A stretch of 64,000 bases of DNA from Mycobacterium conspicuum (GTDB lineage: Bacteria; Actinomycetota; Actinomycetes; Mycobacteriales; Mycobacteriaceae), in NCBI RefSeq assembly GCF_010730195.1, contig NZ_AP022613.1, positions 4,216,001 to 4,280,000 of the forward strand, read 5' to 3'. The notes below the pieces were generated by a model. The model was not told where the DNA came from. It did no database searches and saw nothing but the letters and a program-made list of their open reading frames with translations. The translations under genes and the position numbers were made by a program. This document shows positions 25,340 through 32,789 of this stretch, one piece after another (position 1 is the first letter of the stretch; each line of letters opens with the position of its first letter).

Positions 25340-27082
25340 ATGAGCGACGCGCAGGGCTCGCGGGTGGGGTCGATGTTTGGCCCGTATCACCTGAAACGGC
25401 TGCTGGGCCGAGGCGGGATGGGTGAGGTCTACGAGGCCGAGCACACCGTCAAGGAATGGACCGTCGCGCTCAAGCTGATGTCGGACACCTTCAGCAGCGA
25501 CCCGGTGTTTCGCGAGCGGATGAAGCGCGAGGCGCGCATCGCCGGCAGTTTGCAGGAACCCCACGTGGTGCCCATCCACGACTACGGCGAAATCGACGGA
25601 CAGATGTTCATGGAGATGCGCCTCATCGAGGGCACCGACTTGGACAGTGTGCTCAAGCGGTTCGGCCCGCTGACCCCGGCGCGCGCGGTGGCCATCATCA
25701 CCCAGGTGGCCTCGGCGCTGGACGCCGCGCACGCCGCCGGCGTGATGCACCGTGACGTCAAACCGCCCAACATCCTGGTGACCCGCGACGACTTCGCCTA
25801 CCTGGTCGACTTCGGCATCGCCAGCGCCACCACCGACGAGAAACTCACCCAGCTCGGCACCGCGGTGGGCACCTGGAAATACATGGCGCCCGAACGCTTC
25901 TCGAACGACGAGGTCACCTACCGCGCCGACATCTACGCGCTGGCCTGCGTGCTGCACGAGTGCCTCACCGGCTCCCCGCCGTATAAGGCCGACAGCGCGA
26001 GCACCCTGGTCACCGCCCATCTCCACGGCCCCATCCCGCAGCCCAGCGCGGCGCGCCCGGGCATCCCGCGCGGGTTCGACGCCGTGATCGCGCGCGGCAT
26101 GGCCAAGAAGGCCGAGGATCGCTACGCCAGCGCCGGCGATCTGGCCATGGCCGCGCACGACGCGCTCAGCGACCCCGATCAGGATCACGCCGCCGACATC
26201 CTGCGGCGCAGCCGGGAGGCCACGCTGCCGGCCACCGAGGAGTTCGCGCCGCCCCCGCCGCCGCCGCGATACACCACGCCGCCGGCGGCGCCCGTCGCGC
26301 CGCCGCCGACCCCGGCGTGGGCGCCGGAAAGCGGCTCGATGCCGGCCAGCCAGCCGATCCCGGCGGCGCCGCAGTATTACCAGCAGGGCAGCTGGGCCGG
26401 CAATCCGCCGACACCGCCGCCGCAGCAGTTCACCGGCCCAGCGGCCTGGAACCAGCCCGCGAAGAAGAGCAATCCGTGGCCGATCATCGCGGGCGTCGCG
26501 GTGTTGGTCGTCGTCCTGATCGCAGCCGGGATCGGCATCGTGATGGCGACCAGCGGCAACGACAGCAACAAGCACACCATCGCCAGCACCACCACGACCA
26601 CGACCACCAGCAGCACCCCCACCACGACGACGAGTTCGGTCGCCGAGGCGCAAAGCCGGCTGCGCAACGCGATCCCGGCCGGCTACGGCACCGGCGTCTG
26701 CAAACCGACCACCCCGAAGCCGTCCAGCATCTGGGTGAACGCCCTGGCCATGCTCGACTGCGGGCAGAACACCAACCAGGGCGGGCCGGCCCGCGCGGTC
26801 TACGGGTTGTTCGCCGACGTCGACACGCTCGACAAGGCCTTCACCGACGACATCGGCGCGAACGGCTCGCAGCTGATGAACTGTCCCGGAGAGGGACCGT
26901 CTCCGGAAGGCTGGCACTACGACAAGACGCCGAACGACACCGCCGGCCAGATCGCGTGCGCCACCTACAAGAACCAGGCCAACGTGGTGTGGAGCAACAC
27001 GGCCAAGCTCACGCTCAGCGATGTGTTCAGCGACGGCAGCATCGAGGATCTGCACAACTGGTGGGCGAAGTATTCGGGCTGA
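25340..27082 (+). CDS. PknH-type receptor Ser/Thr kinase, copy 1 (non-PknH-like sensor)
   Basis: A 580-residue membrane kinase. The kinase domain (about 15-275) has the glycine loop LLGRGGMGEVYEAEH, Lys45 in VALKL, catalytic loop HRDVKPPN (Asp139), DFG (Asp157) and activation loop GTAVGTWKYMAPE. A Pro/Ala-rich juxtamembrane region (about 300-378) leads to one membrane helix (WPIIAGVAVLVVVLIAAG, about 379-400). The extracellular part (about 403-580) starts with a Thr/Ser stalk and has GVCKPTTPKP, AMLDCGQNTNQGG, LMNCPGEGP and IACATYKN; it does not look like the PknH sensor of the next gene. ATG 25340 is chosen because GGAGG at 25329-25333 is six bases away; a GTG at 25337 is in frame. Likely to phosphorylate EmbR-type substrates, by similarity of the kinase domain. 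Confidence 0.93.
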   Translation: MSDAQGSRVGSMFGPYHLKRLLGRGGMGEVYEAEHTVKEWTVALKLMSDTFSSDPVFRERMKREARIAGSLQEPHVVPIHDYGEIDGQMFMEMRLIEGTDLDSVLKRFGPLTPARAVAIITQVASALDAAHAAGVMHRDVKPPNILVTRDDFAYLVDFGIASATTDEKLTQLGTAVGTWKYMAPERFSNDEVTYRADIYALACVLHECLTGSPPYKADSASTLVTAHLHGPIPQPSAARPGIPRGFDAVIARGMAKKAEDRYASAGDLAMAAHDALSDPDQDHAADILRRSREATLPATEEFAPPPPPPRYTTPPAAPVAPPPTPAWAPESGSMPASQPIPAAPQYYQQGSWAGNPPTPPPQQFTGPAAWNQPAKKSNPWPIIAGVAVLVVVLIAAGIGIVMATSGNDSNKHTIASTTTTTTTSSTPTTTTSSVAEAQSRLRNAIPAGYGTGVCKPTTPKPSSIWVNALAMLDCGQNTNQGGPARAVYGLFADVDTLDKAFTDDIGANGSQLMNCPGEGPSPEGWHYDKTPNDTAGQIACATYKNQANVVWSNTAKLTLSDVFSDGSIEDLHNWWAKYSG

Positions 27083-27175
27083 CCGGATGGCCATCGCCCA
27101 AGGGCGCCAAGCGAATTCGCGGCACCGCGGGTGGGCCCTACGCACGGGGCGCAGGGTTGATTTGGAGGATCGGCG

Positions 27176-28942
27176 ATGAGCGACGCGCAGGACTCGCGGG
27201 TGGGGACGACGTTCGGCCCGTATCGCCTGAAACGCTTGCTGGGGCGCGGCGGGATGGGTGAGGTCTACGAGGCCGAGCACACCGTCAAGGAATGGACCGT
27301 CGCGGTCAAGCTGATGTCGGAGAGCTTCAGCAAGGACCCGGTGAACCGGGAGCGGATGAAGCGCGAAGCCCGCATCACGGGTCGACTGCAGGAACCCCAC
27401 GTGGTGCCCATCCACGACTACGGCGAAATCGACGGGCAGATGTTCTTGGAGATGCGCCTCATCGAGGGCGTCGACCTGGACACGCTGCTCAAGCGGTTCG
27501 GCCCGCTGACCCCGGCGCGCGCGGTGGCCATCATCACCCAGGTCGCCTCGGCGCTGGACGCCGCGCACGCCGCCGGCGTGATGCATCGCGACATCAAACC
27601 GCCCAACATCCTGGTGACCCGCGACGACTTCGCCTATCTGGTCGACTTCGGCATCGCCAGCGCCACCACCGACGAGAAACTCACCCAACTCGGCACTGCG
27701 GTGGGCACCTGGAAATACATGGCGCCAGAACGCTTTTCCAACGACGAGGTCACCTACCGCGCCGACATCTACGCGCTGGCCTGCGTGCTGCACGAGTGCC
27801 TCACCGGCTCCCCGCCGTACAAGGCCGACAGCGCCACCACGCTGGTCACCTCCCACCTGATGGAGCCCGTCCCGCGACCCAGCACCGCGCGGCCGGGCAT
27901 CCCCAAGGCGTTCGACGCGGTGGTCGCGCGCGGCATGGCCAAAAAGCCCGACGATCGCTACGCCAGCGCCGGCGACCTGGCCATGGCCGCCCACGACGCG
28001 CTCAGCAACCCGGATCAGGACGCCGCCGCCGACATCCTGCGGCGCAGCCAGGAAGCCACCGCGCTCACCCCGGAAACGCGCCCGCTGGAACCCACCGTGC
28101 GGGCCGCGCCGCCCCCGGCGCCCGCGCCGCAGTGGGCGCCGCAGAGCGGACCCATGCCGGCCGCCGGCACACCCCCGCCGCAGTACTGGGGCGGCCCGGG
28201 GCCGGTGCCGCACGCCGGCCCCACCTCCTGGGGCCCGGCCCCGAAGAAGCGCAATCCATGGCCCGTCGTCGCCGCCGTCGCCGTCGTGCTGGTCGTCGTC
28301 GTGGGCGGCGTCGGCATCTGGCTACTGGTCAAACCCAAACCCGTGAAGACCCCCGACCCGATCCCGGCCGAGCGGCTCGGCGCGCTGCTGGCCAGCGCCC
28401 AGGAGGTCAACGGGATCATGGGCGCGTCGGGCATGGAACCCGGCAAGCCGTTGACCGAGATGGACAGCTCGCCGGTGACGGTGTCCCCGTCGGGATGCCT
28501 GGGAGCCCTGTACACCACCCAGGACCCGGTGTATGCCGGCTCCGGCTACACCAAGATGAGCGGCCTGGTCGCCTCCGAACCCGGCGACAACTACGACCAC
28601 TGGGTCAACCAGGCCGTCGTGCTGTTCCCATCCGCCGACAAGGCCAAGGCGTTCGTGCAGACGTCGGCCGACAAATGGAAGATGTGCGCCAACAAGACGG
28701 TGACCGTCACCAACACCACCAAGGGCAAGACGTATCGGTGGTCGTTCGCCGAAATCACCGGCGCGCCACCGAAAATCAGCGTGGTGGAAATGCAGGAGGC
28801 CGCCGACGGCTGGGGCTGCCAGCGCGCGCTGGGCGTGGCCAACAACGTGGTCGCCGACGTCAACGCGTGCGCCTACCACGTCGACAAGGATCAGGCCGGC
28901 CAGCTAGTCGACAAGATCGTCGAACGCATCAACAGCAACTAG
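27176..28942 (+). CDS. pknH: PknH receptor Ser/Thr kinase, copy 2
   Basis: A 588-residue membrane kinase with a catalytic domain almost identical to copy 1: glycine loop LLGRGGMGEVYEAEH, Lys45, HRDIKPPN (Asp139), DFG (Asp157). The Pro-rich linker is followed by a membrane helix (PVVAAVAVVLVVVVGGVGIW, about 361-384). The extracellular domain (about 395-588) has the PknH sensor features: PSGCLGALYTTQDP, WKMCANKTV, GWGCQRALG and DVNACAYHV, four cysteines for two disulfides. This copy is therefore the better match to Mtb PknH (Rv1266c). GGAGG lies seven bases before the ATG. Its TAG stop and the stop of the convergent gene share the same CTAG (28939-28942). Confidence 0.95.
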   Translation: MSDAQDSRVGTTFGPYRLKRLLGRGGMGEVYEAEHTVKEWTVAVKLMSESFSKDPVNRERMKREARITGRLQEPHVVPIHDYGEIDGQMFLEMRLIEGVDLDTLLKRFGPLTPARAVAIITQVASALDAAHAAGVMHRDIKPPNILVTRDDFAYLVDFGIASATTDEKLTQLGTAVGTWKYMAPERFSNDEVTYRADIYALACVLHECLTGSPPYKADSATTLVTSHLMEPVPRPSTARPGIPKAFDAVVARGMAKKPDDRYASAGDLAMAAHDALSNPDQDAAADILRRSQEATALTPETRPLEPTVRAAPPPAPAPQWAPQSGPMPAAGTPPPQYWGGPGPVPHAGPTSWGPAPKKRNPWPVVAAVAVVLVVVVGGVGIWLLVKPKPVKTPDPIPAERLGALLASAQEVNGIMGASGMEPGKPLTEMDSSPVTVSPSGCLGALYTTQDPVYAGSGYTKMSGLVASEPGDNYDHWVNQAVVLFPSADKAKAFVQTSADKWKMCANKTVTVTNTTKGKTYRWSFAEITGAPPKISVVEMQEAADGWGCQRALGVANNVVADVNACAYHVDKDQAGQLVDKIVERINSN

Positions 28943-29475
28943 CCCGGGCCCTGAGCGCGCAGATCGTCGACGGCCGACATGGCGGCGCGCAGCTTGGCCA
29001 GCCATTCCTCGGTGTGCTCGCCGACCAGCTTGACCGACCAGGCCAGCGCGTCGGCGCGGGAGCGGGCGACGCCCGCGTCGACCAGGGTGTCGAGCACCTG
29101 ACGTTCGGGCTGCTTCAGCCGGGTCATCACCGGTACGGCGATGTGCGTGAACAGGATTCGTTCGGAACCGACCTCTACACCCCAGGACACCTTGCGCCCG
29201 TAGCGGTCCTGCGCCTCGTCGGCGATCCGCATCCGCTCGGAGCGGGTCTCTTCGCGGAATCGGGAGACGCGGCCCTCGGTGCGGGCCTCGCTTTGGTCTT
29301 GGGATTCGGGCAGCTTGCCGACGACTGTGATCTCCTCGCGGTCGACGGTGACGGTGGGATCGCCGTCGAACCAGCCCTCGGGCAGGCGGCCGGCGAACCA
29401 TTCCGGCGCGCCGCTGGCATCGGGCTGGTGCGCTTGCTGCCAGCCACCGGGACGTTGGGTGTGACGTTGCTTCAT
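28939..29475 (-). CDS. Conserved hypothetical protein in the Rv1265 position
   Basis: I do not recognise a catalytic family. With the ATG at 29475 the product is 178 residues; an in-frame ATG at 29604 would give 221, but the added part (with CSLPANPIPLHVKQC) reads like translated intergenic DNA. The N-terminus is basic and Gln/His-rich (MKQRHTQRPGGWQQAHQ). The middle has PEGWFDGDPTVTVDREEITVVGKLP and RYGRKVSWGVEVG. The C-terminal part, VMTRLKQPERQVLDTLVDAG onward, is helical and resembles a mycobacterial regulator-like helical region. By position and strand it equals Mtb Rv1265, a gene reported to respond to cAMP, next to the adenylyl cyclase. A strong inverted repeat sits just upstream, so it is probably regulated. 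Stop codon shared with pknH copy 2 in antisense. Confidence 0.7.
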   Translation of the reverse strand: MKQRHTQRPGGWQQAHQPDASGAPEWFAGRLPEGWFDGDPTVTVDREEITVVGKLPESQDQSEARTEGRVSRFREETRSERMRIADEAQDRYGRKVSWGVEVGSERILFTHIAVPVMTRLKQPERQVLDTLVDAGVARSRADALAWSVKLVGEHTEEWLAKLRAAMSAVDDLRAQGPG

Positions 29476-29484
29476 GATTACATG

Positions 29485-29506
29485 ATTACACTGTTTCACG
29501 TGTAAT
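29485..29506 (-). promoter_or_regulatory. Putative operator of the Rv1265-position gene
   Basis: A perfect 7-base inverted repeat, ATTACAC (29485-29491) and GTGTAAT (29500-29506) with an 8-base spacer, lies 10 bases upstream of the minus-strand ATG at 29475. Next to it the half site TGTAATCA is repeated directly on the minus strand, reaching into the start codon. The AT-rich block stands out in this GC-rich region. Autoregulation or control by a nearby regulator is inference. Confidence 0.5.
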
Positions 29507-29663
29507 GGAATTGGGTTCGCCGGAAGTGAACATACCCGTTGATCACGGGGTCTCCGGAGGCGTATTTTTGAGGACGAAGCAGGCCCGGAAGCGATCATTC
29601 TCAAGCGCCGGACGAAGGGGTGGGCCCGGCCGCGGACGACTTGCGAAGCACGCAGTCGACGCC

Positions 29664-29681
29664 CCCGGAAATCGCTCCGGG
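29664..29681 (-). terminator. Hairpin after the adenylyl cyclase gene
   Basis: CCCGGA (29664-29669) and TCCGGG (29676-29681) form a 6-base stem with a 6-base loop, starting 15 bases beyond the cyclase stop on the minus strand. A longer imperfect pairing with GGCCCGGAAGCGAT near 29582 is also possible. It probably ends the amiB2-cyclase transcript before the next minus-strand gene. The remaining bases 29507-29663 hold no recognised gene. Confidence 0.45.
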
Positions 29682-29695
29682 CCTGCGCATCTGAG

Positions 29696-30787
29696 TCAAC
29701 TCCCGCGTCGCACCCGAAACAGCTTGGTGACGCCCTTGATGCCCTTGAGGTGGCGCGGGCCGGCGAACGTCCACTGAAAGCCCGCGTCCTCCCCGACGGC
29801 GTCGCGCACCGAATCCGCGACCAGCACCGTGCCCGGCCGGGCCGCCGCCGTGACCCGGCTCGCCACGTTCACCGGGCTGCCGAACCAGTCGCCGGCGCGG
29901 CTGACCGCCATCCCGGCGGCGACCCCGGCGCGCAGCCGGGGAAAGTCGTTGTCGGTGTCGATGACCTCGACCAGCTTGAGCACGGTGTCCAGCAGCGGGG
30001 CCGGCTCGGGGCAGACGAACATCACCGCGTCGCCGATCGTCTTGATGAACCGCACCGGCGGTGTGGTCAGGTCACGGGCCAGGCCGGCCAGCTGACCGGC
30101 CAGCTGCCCCAGCTCCTCGGCCGACACCGCCTCGCCGAGCCGGGTGAAGCCGACCAGGTCGGCGAAGGCGACGGCGACCTGACGCGCCCCCGGCAGCGGC
30201 TTGCCGGCGGCCCGCTCGCCGGCGTTGACCGCTTCGGTCTCCATCATGTGCCGCAGCTGCATGAACAGCATGTCCTGGATCATCGGGCCGAGCAGCGGCA
30301 CGATCTGACCGACCAGCGCCTTGGACGCCTGGGCGATCTCCAGCTCGGTGGCTCCCGGGCGCATGATCGTCGACAGCGCGGTGTAGCGCATCACCTCGGC
30401 GACGCGGGACAGGCCCTCGGCGAGCACCCGCACCACCAGCACCAGCTGCTCGGGATTCAGCCCGAGTTCGACGAAGCGTTGGATCTGTGCGGCGGCCTCG
30501 CCGTCGGCGCGCATGTGCACGACGGCGTCGGGATCGTCCACCCCGACCAGGCCGATGGCCCGCTGCACGCGCTGCAGCAACTCCAGGTCGATTCCGTACC
30601 GCTCGCTCACCTCGCGCGTCGAGACGTAGGTGCCGTCGTCGCCGACGAGGTGCCGGGTGGCCAGCAGCAGCGGCGGGTTGGTCGCCCGGATTTCGTCGGC
30701 GGTGATGCCCTGATCGAGCAGCCACTCGACGAGCTCGGCGCGCTCGGCGCGGGCGTCTCCCTCGAGGTCGCCGAGCAGATCGTCCAC
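29696..30787 (-). CDS. pH-sensing class III adenylyl cyclase (Rv1264-type)
   Basis: A 363-residue soluble cyclase that makes cAMP from ATP. It is collinear with Mtb Rv1264, whose N-terminal domain inhibits the catalytic domain in a pH-dependent way. Residues 1-190 are the helical regulatory domain (LLDQGITADEIRATNPPLLL, LGLNPEQLVLVVRVLAEGLS). The catalytic domain has metal Asp in AFADLVGFTRLG, second Asp in IKTIGDAVMFV, and the transition-state Asn/Arg in GSPVNVASRVT. The start is a GTG at 30787; a TAG lies a few codons upstream in frame, so no longer N-terminus is possible. The C-terminal tail after LFRVRRG stops at once and is about 20 residues shorter than I recall for Mtb. Likely co-transcribed with amiB2, 59 bases upstream. 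Confidence 0.94.
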   Translation of the reverse strand: MDDLLGDLEGDARAERAELVEWLLDQGITADEIRATNPPLLLATRHLVGDDGTYVSTREVSERYGIDLELLQRVQRAIGLVGVDDPDAVVHMRADGEAAAQIQRFVELGLNPEQLVLVVRVLAEGLSRVAEVMRYTALSTIMRPGATELEIAQASKALVGQIVPLLGPMIQDMLFMQLRHMMETEAVNAGERAAGKPLPGARQVAVAFADLVGFTRLGEAVSAEELGQLAGQLAGLARDLTTPPVRFIKTIGDAVMFVCPEPAPLLDTVLKLVEVIDTDNDFPRLRAGVAAGMAVSRAGDWFGSPVNVASRVTAAARPGTVLVADSVRDAVGEDAGFQWTFAGPRHLKGIKGVTKLFRVRRGS

Positions 30788-30846
30788 CTGGCCAATGTTG
30801 GCCTACGCCGGGCAGACGCAAAAGCCCCTCGGCGGGTTAGCGCGGG

Positions 30847-32235
30847 TTAGGACAGGGGCGGGCGGTGGTGCGCCCAGGGCCGGGCGGCCTCGATCTGGGC
30901 GGACAGCGACAACAGCGTCGCTTCGTCGAACGGCCGGCCGACCAGCTGCACGGACAGCGGCAGGCCGTCGTCGTCGAAGCCCCACGGCACCACCGCGGCG
31001 GGCTGACCGGTCACGTTCCAGACCGGGAAATACGGCACCCGCTGCCCCACCAACAGCAGCGTGGACAGCCCACCCCGGTGCTGGTAGGCGCCGATGCGCG
31101 ACGGCCCGCGCGCCGTGCCCGGCGTGAGGACGACGTCGACGTCGTCGAAGATCGATCCGACCCGGCCGCTCACCCTGGCCTCGGCGGCGCGCACCGCTGC
31201 CATCCGCCGGTCGGAGAAGAACGACCCCATGCGGGCCATGCTGCGGGTGCGCCGTTCCAGGCGTTCGGGGTGGGCCTGCGCGTCGGCGTCGTCGCTGATG
31301 CCGCGCAGGTAGCGCGGCAGGAAGTTCGCGAAGATCGGGGCCAGCGGATAGGCGGGGTCGCGCACGACGACGTCGTGGCCCAGCTCGCGCAGCAGCCCGC
31401 CCGCCTCCTCGACCGCGGCCAGCTGCGCCGCCCCCACCTTGACGGGCAGCGTTGGGACCTTGGTGCTCAACGCAATTCGCAGCTTGCCCGGCTCGCGGGT
31501 GGCGGCCGCCGCGAACTCGCCCTCGGGTCCGGGCACCGTGTTCGTGGCGTCCAGGAACAGCGCCGCGTCCAGCACACTGCGCGCGATCGGGCCGTTGGCG
31601 CTCAGCCCGTACCAGACCTCGTCGCGCGGCTCCAGCGAGACCCGGGCGCGCTGCGGCTTGATGCCGAACAGGCCACACCAGGTCGACGGGATGCGGATCG
31701 AGCCGCCGCCGTCGGAACCCAGCGCCAACGACGCCAACCCGGCCGCCACCGCGGCGGCGCTGCCGCCGCTGCTGCCCCCCGGCGTGCGCCCGGGGTTCCA
31801 CGGGTTTCGGGTGGCCCCGAACGTCAGCGACTCGGTGAAGGGAAACATCATCAGCTCGGGCGTCGCGGTTTTGCCGATGATGATCGCGCCGGCGGCCCGC
31901 AGCCGGCGCACCACCACGGCGTCGACGGTGGCCGCGGGCCGGTGGCCGCCGCTGCCGCAGGTCGTCACCTCGCCGGCGACGTCGACGTCGTCCTTGATCG
32001 CGATCGGCACGCCCAGCAGCGGCAGCCGCTCACCGGCGTCCAGCCGATCCTGCGCCGCACAGGCCTCGTCGCGCGCCTTGTCGGCCAGCACCACGCGGAA
32101 GCTGCGCAGCTGGCTGTCCAGGCGCGCGATGCGTTCCAGATAGATTTCGAGCAGCTCCGGCGCGGTCAGTTCGCCGTCGGCCAGCATTCGGGCCTGCACG
32201 GCGGCGCCGGCAAAGGCGAGATCATCAGCGTCCAC
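30847..32235 (-). CDS. amiB2: Amidase AmiB2
   Basis: A 462-residue amidase-signature enzyme, the same length as Mtb AmiB2 (Rv1263). The catalytic Ser-cisSer-Lys set is visible: Lys in GVPIAIKDDVDVAG (about residue 82) and the signature GRTPGGSSGGSAAAVAAG (serines near 155-180, continuing into LGSDGGGSIRIP). It hydrolyses amides to acid and ammonia; the natural substrate is unknown. The GTG start at 32235 lies eight bases after a -10-like TAGGCT, so the mRNA is probably leaderless. The gene is divergent from the HIT gene, only 19 bases away, and upstream of the adenylyl cyclase on the same strand. Confidence 0.95.
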   Translation of the reverse strand: MDADDLAFAGAAVQARMLADGELTAPELLEIYLERIARLDSQLRSFRVVLADKARDEACAAQDRLDAGERLPLLGVPIAIKDDVDVAGEVTTCGSGGHRPAATVDAVVVRRLRAAGAIIIGKTATPELMMFPFTESLTFGATRNPWNPGRTPGGSSGGSAAAVAAGLASLALGSDGGGSIRIPSTWCGLFGIKPQRARVSLEPRDEVWYGLSANGPIARSVLDAALFLDATNTVPGPEGEFAAAATREPGKLRIALSTKVPTLPVKVGAAQLAAVEEAGGLLRELGHDVVVRDPAYPLAPIFANFLPRYLRGISDDADAQAHPERLERRTRSMARMGSFFSDRRMAAVRAAEARVSGRVGSIFDDVDVVLTPGTARGPSRIGAYQHRGGLSTLLLVGQRVPYFPVWNVTGQPAAVVPWGFDDDGLPLSVQLVGRPFDEATLLSLSAQIEAARPWAHHRPPLS

Positions 32236-32254
32236 CGCCCGCTAGCCTAGCGCC
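32236..32254. promoter_or_regulatory. Shared divergent, probably leaderless promoters for amiB2 and the HIT gene
   Basis: Only 19 bases separate the two divergent start codons. The centre is a perfect palindrome GCTAGCCTAGC (32241-32251). It contains TAGCCT on the plus strand (32243-32248), six bases before the HIT ATG, and TAGGCT on the minus strand (32249-32244), eight bases before the amiB2 GTG. Both match TANNNT at leaderless spacing, and neither gene has a Shine-Dalgarno sequence in the gap. Two RNA polymerases could not occupy it at once. Confidence 0.65.
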
Positions 32255-32674
32255 ATGCCTTGCGTGTTCTGTGCGATCGTGGCCGGGAAAGGTCCGGCCA
32301 TCCGGATCTACGAAGACCACAAGTACCTGGCGATCCTCGACATCCGCCCGTTCACCCGCGGCCACACACTGGTGATCCCCAAACAGCACACCGTGGACCT
32401 GACCGACACCCCGCCGAAGACGCTGGCCGACATGGTCACCATCGGTCAGCGCATCGCGCGGGCGGCGCGGGCCACGGAGTTGGCCGACGCGACCAACATC
32501 GGCATCAACGACGGCTCCGCCGCCTTCCAGTCGGTGTTCCACATCCATTTGCATGTGTTGCCGCGGCGCAACGGTGACAAGCTGTCGGTCGCCAAGGGGC
32601 TGCTGCTGCGCCGCGACCCGGACCGCGAAGCCACCGCCCGGCTGCTGCGCGACGCGCTGGCCGCGATCGATTGA
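32255..32674 (+). CDS. HIT-family nucleotide hydrolase
   Basis: A 139-residue histidine-triad protein matching Mtb Rv1262c. It begins MPCVFCAIVAGKGP, with the CxxC that binds structural zinc in HinT/Hit-type proteins, and carries the triad QSVFHIHLHVLPR near residues 93-105. The middle has PFTRGHTLVIPKQH, also typical. HIT enzymes hydrolyse nucleoside phosphoramidates or dinucleotide phosphates; the exact substrate is not known. It is complete, cytoplasmic, and probably translated from a leaderless mRNA. Confidence 0.94.
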   Translation: MPCVFCAIVAGKGPAIRIYEDHKYLAILDIRPFTRGHTLVIPKQHTVDLTDTPPKTLADMVTIGQRIARAARATELADATNIGINDGSAAFQSVFHIHLHVLPRRNGDKLSVAKGLLLRRDPDREATARLLRDALAAID

Positions 32675-32728
32675 CAAGCAAACGGTGAGAAAACAACAGG
32701 TAGCCGCCCCAAACGGGCCCCAGCGGTC

Positions 32729-32766
32729 TATTCTGCTCTAGCGGTGAGTTCGTCATCCGCTCACCG
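32729..32766 (+). promoter_or_regulatory. Putative promoter and 5' leader hairpin of the GGDEF/EAL gene
   Basis: TATTCT (32729-32734) matches the TANNNT -10 pattern. About seven bases later begins a perfect stem, CGGTGAG (32742-32748) and CTCACCG (32760-32766), with an 11-base loop. The stem would lie at the very 5' end of the transcript, ahead of the GGGAG ribosome site at 32780. A 5' hairpin of this kind can stabilise mRNA or affect translation. Promoter assignment is by pattern only. Confidence 0.35.
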
Positions 32767-32789
32767 GCAAATGCGTGTCGGGAGCGGCT

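Noticed and set aside
25334..28213. A 959-codon minus-strand frame opposite both kinases
   Set aside because: It is the antisense image of two near-identical kinase domains, which explains its internal repeat. It has no ribosome site or recognised domain.
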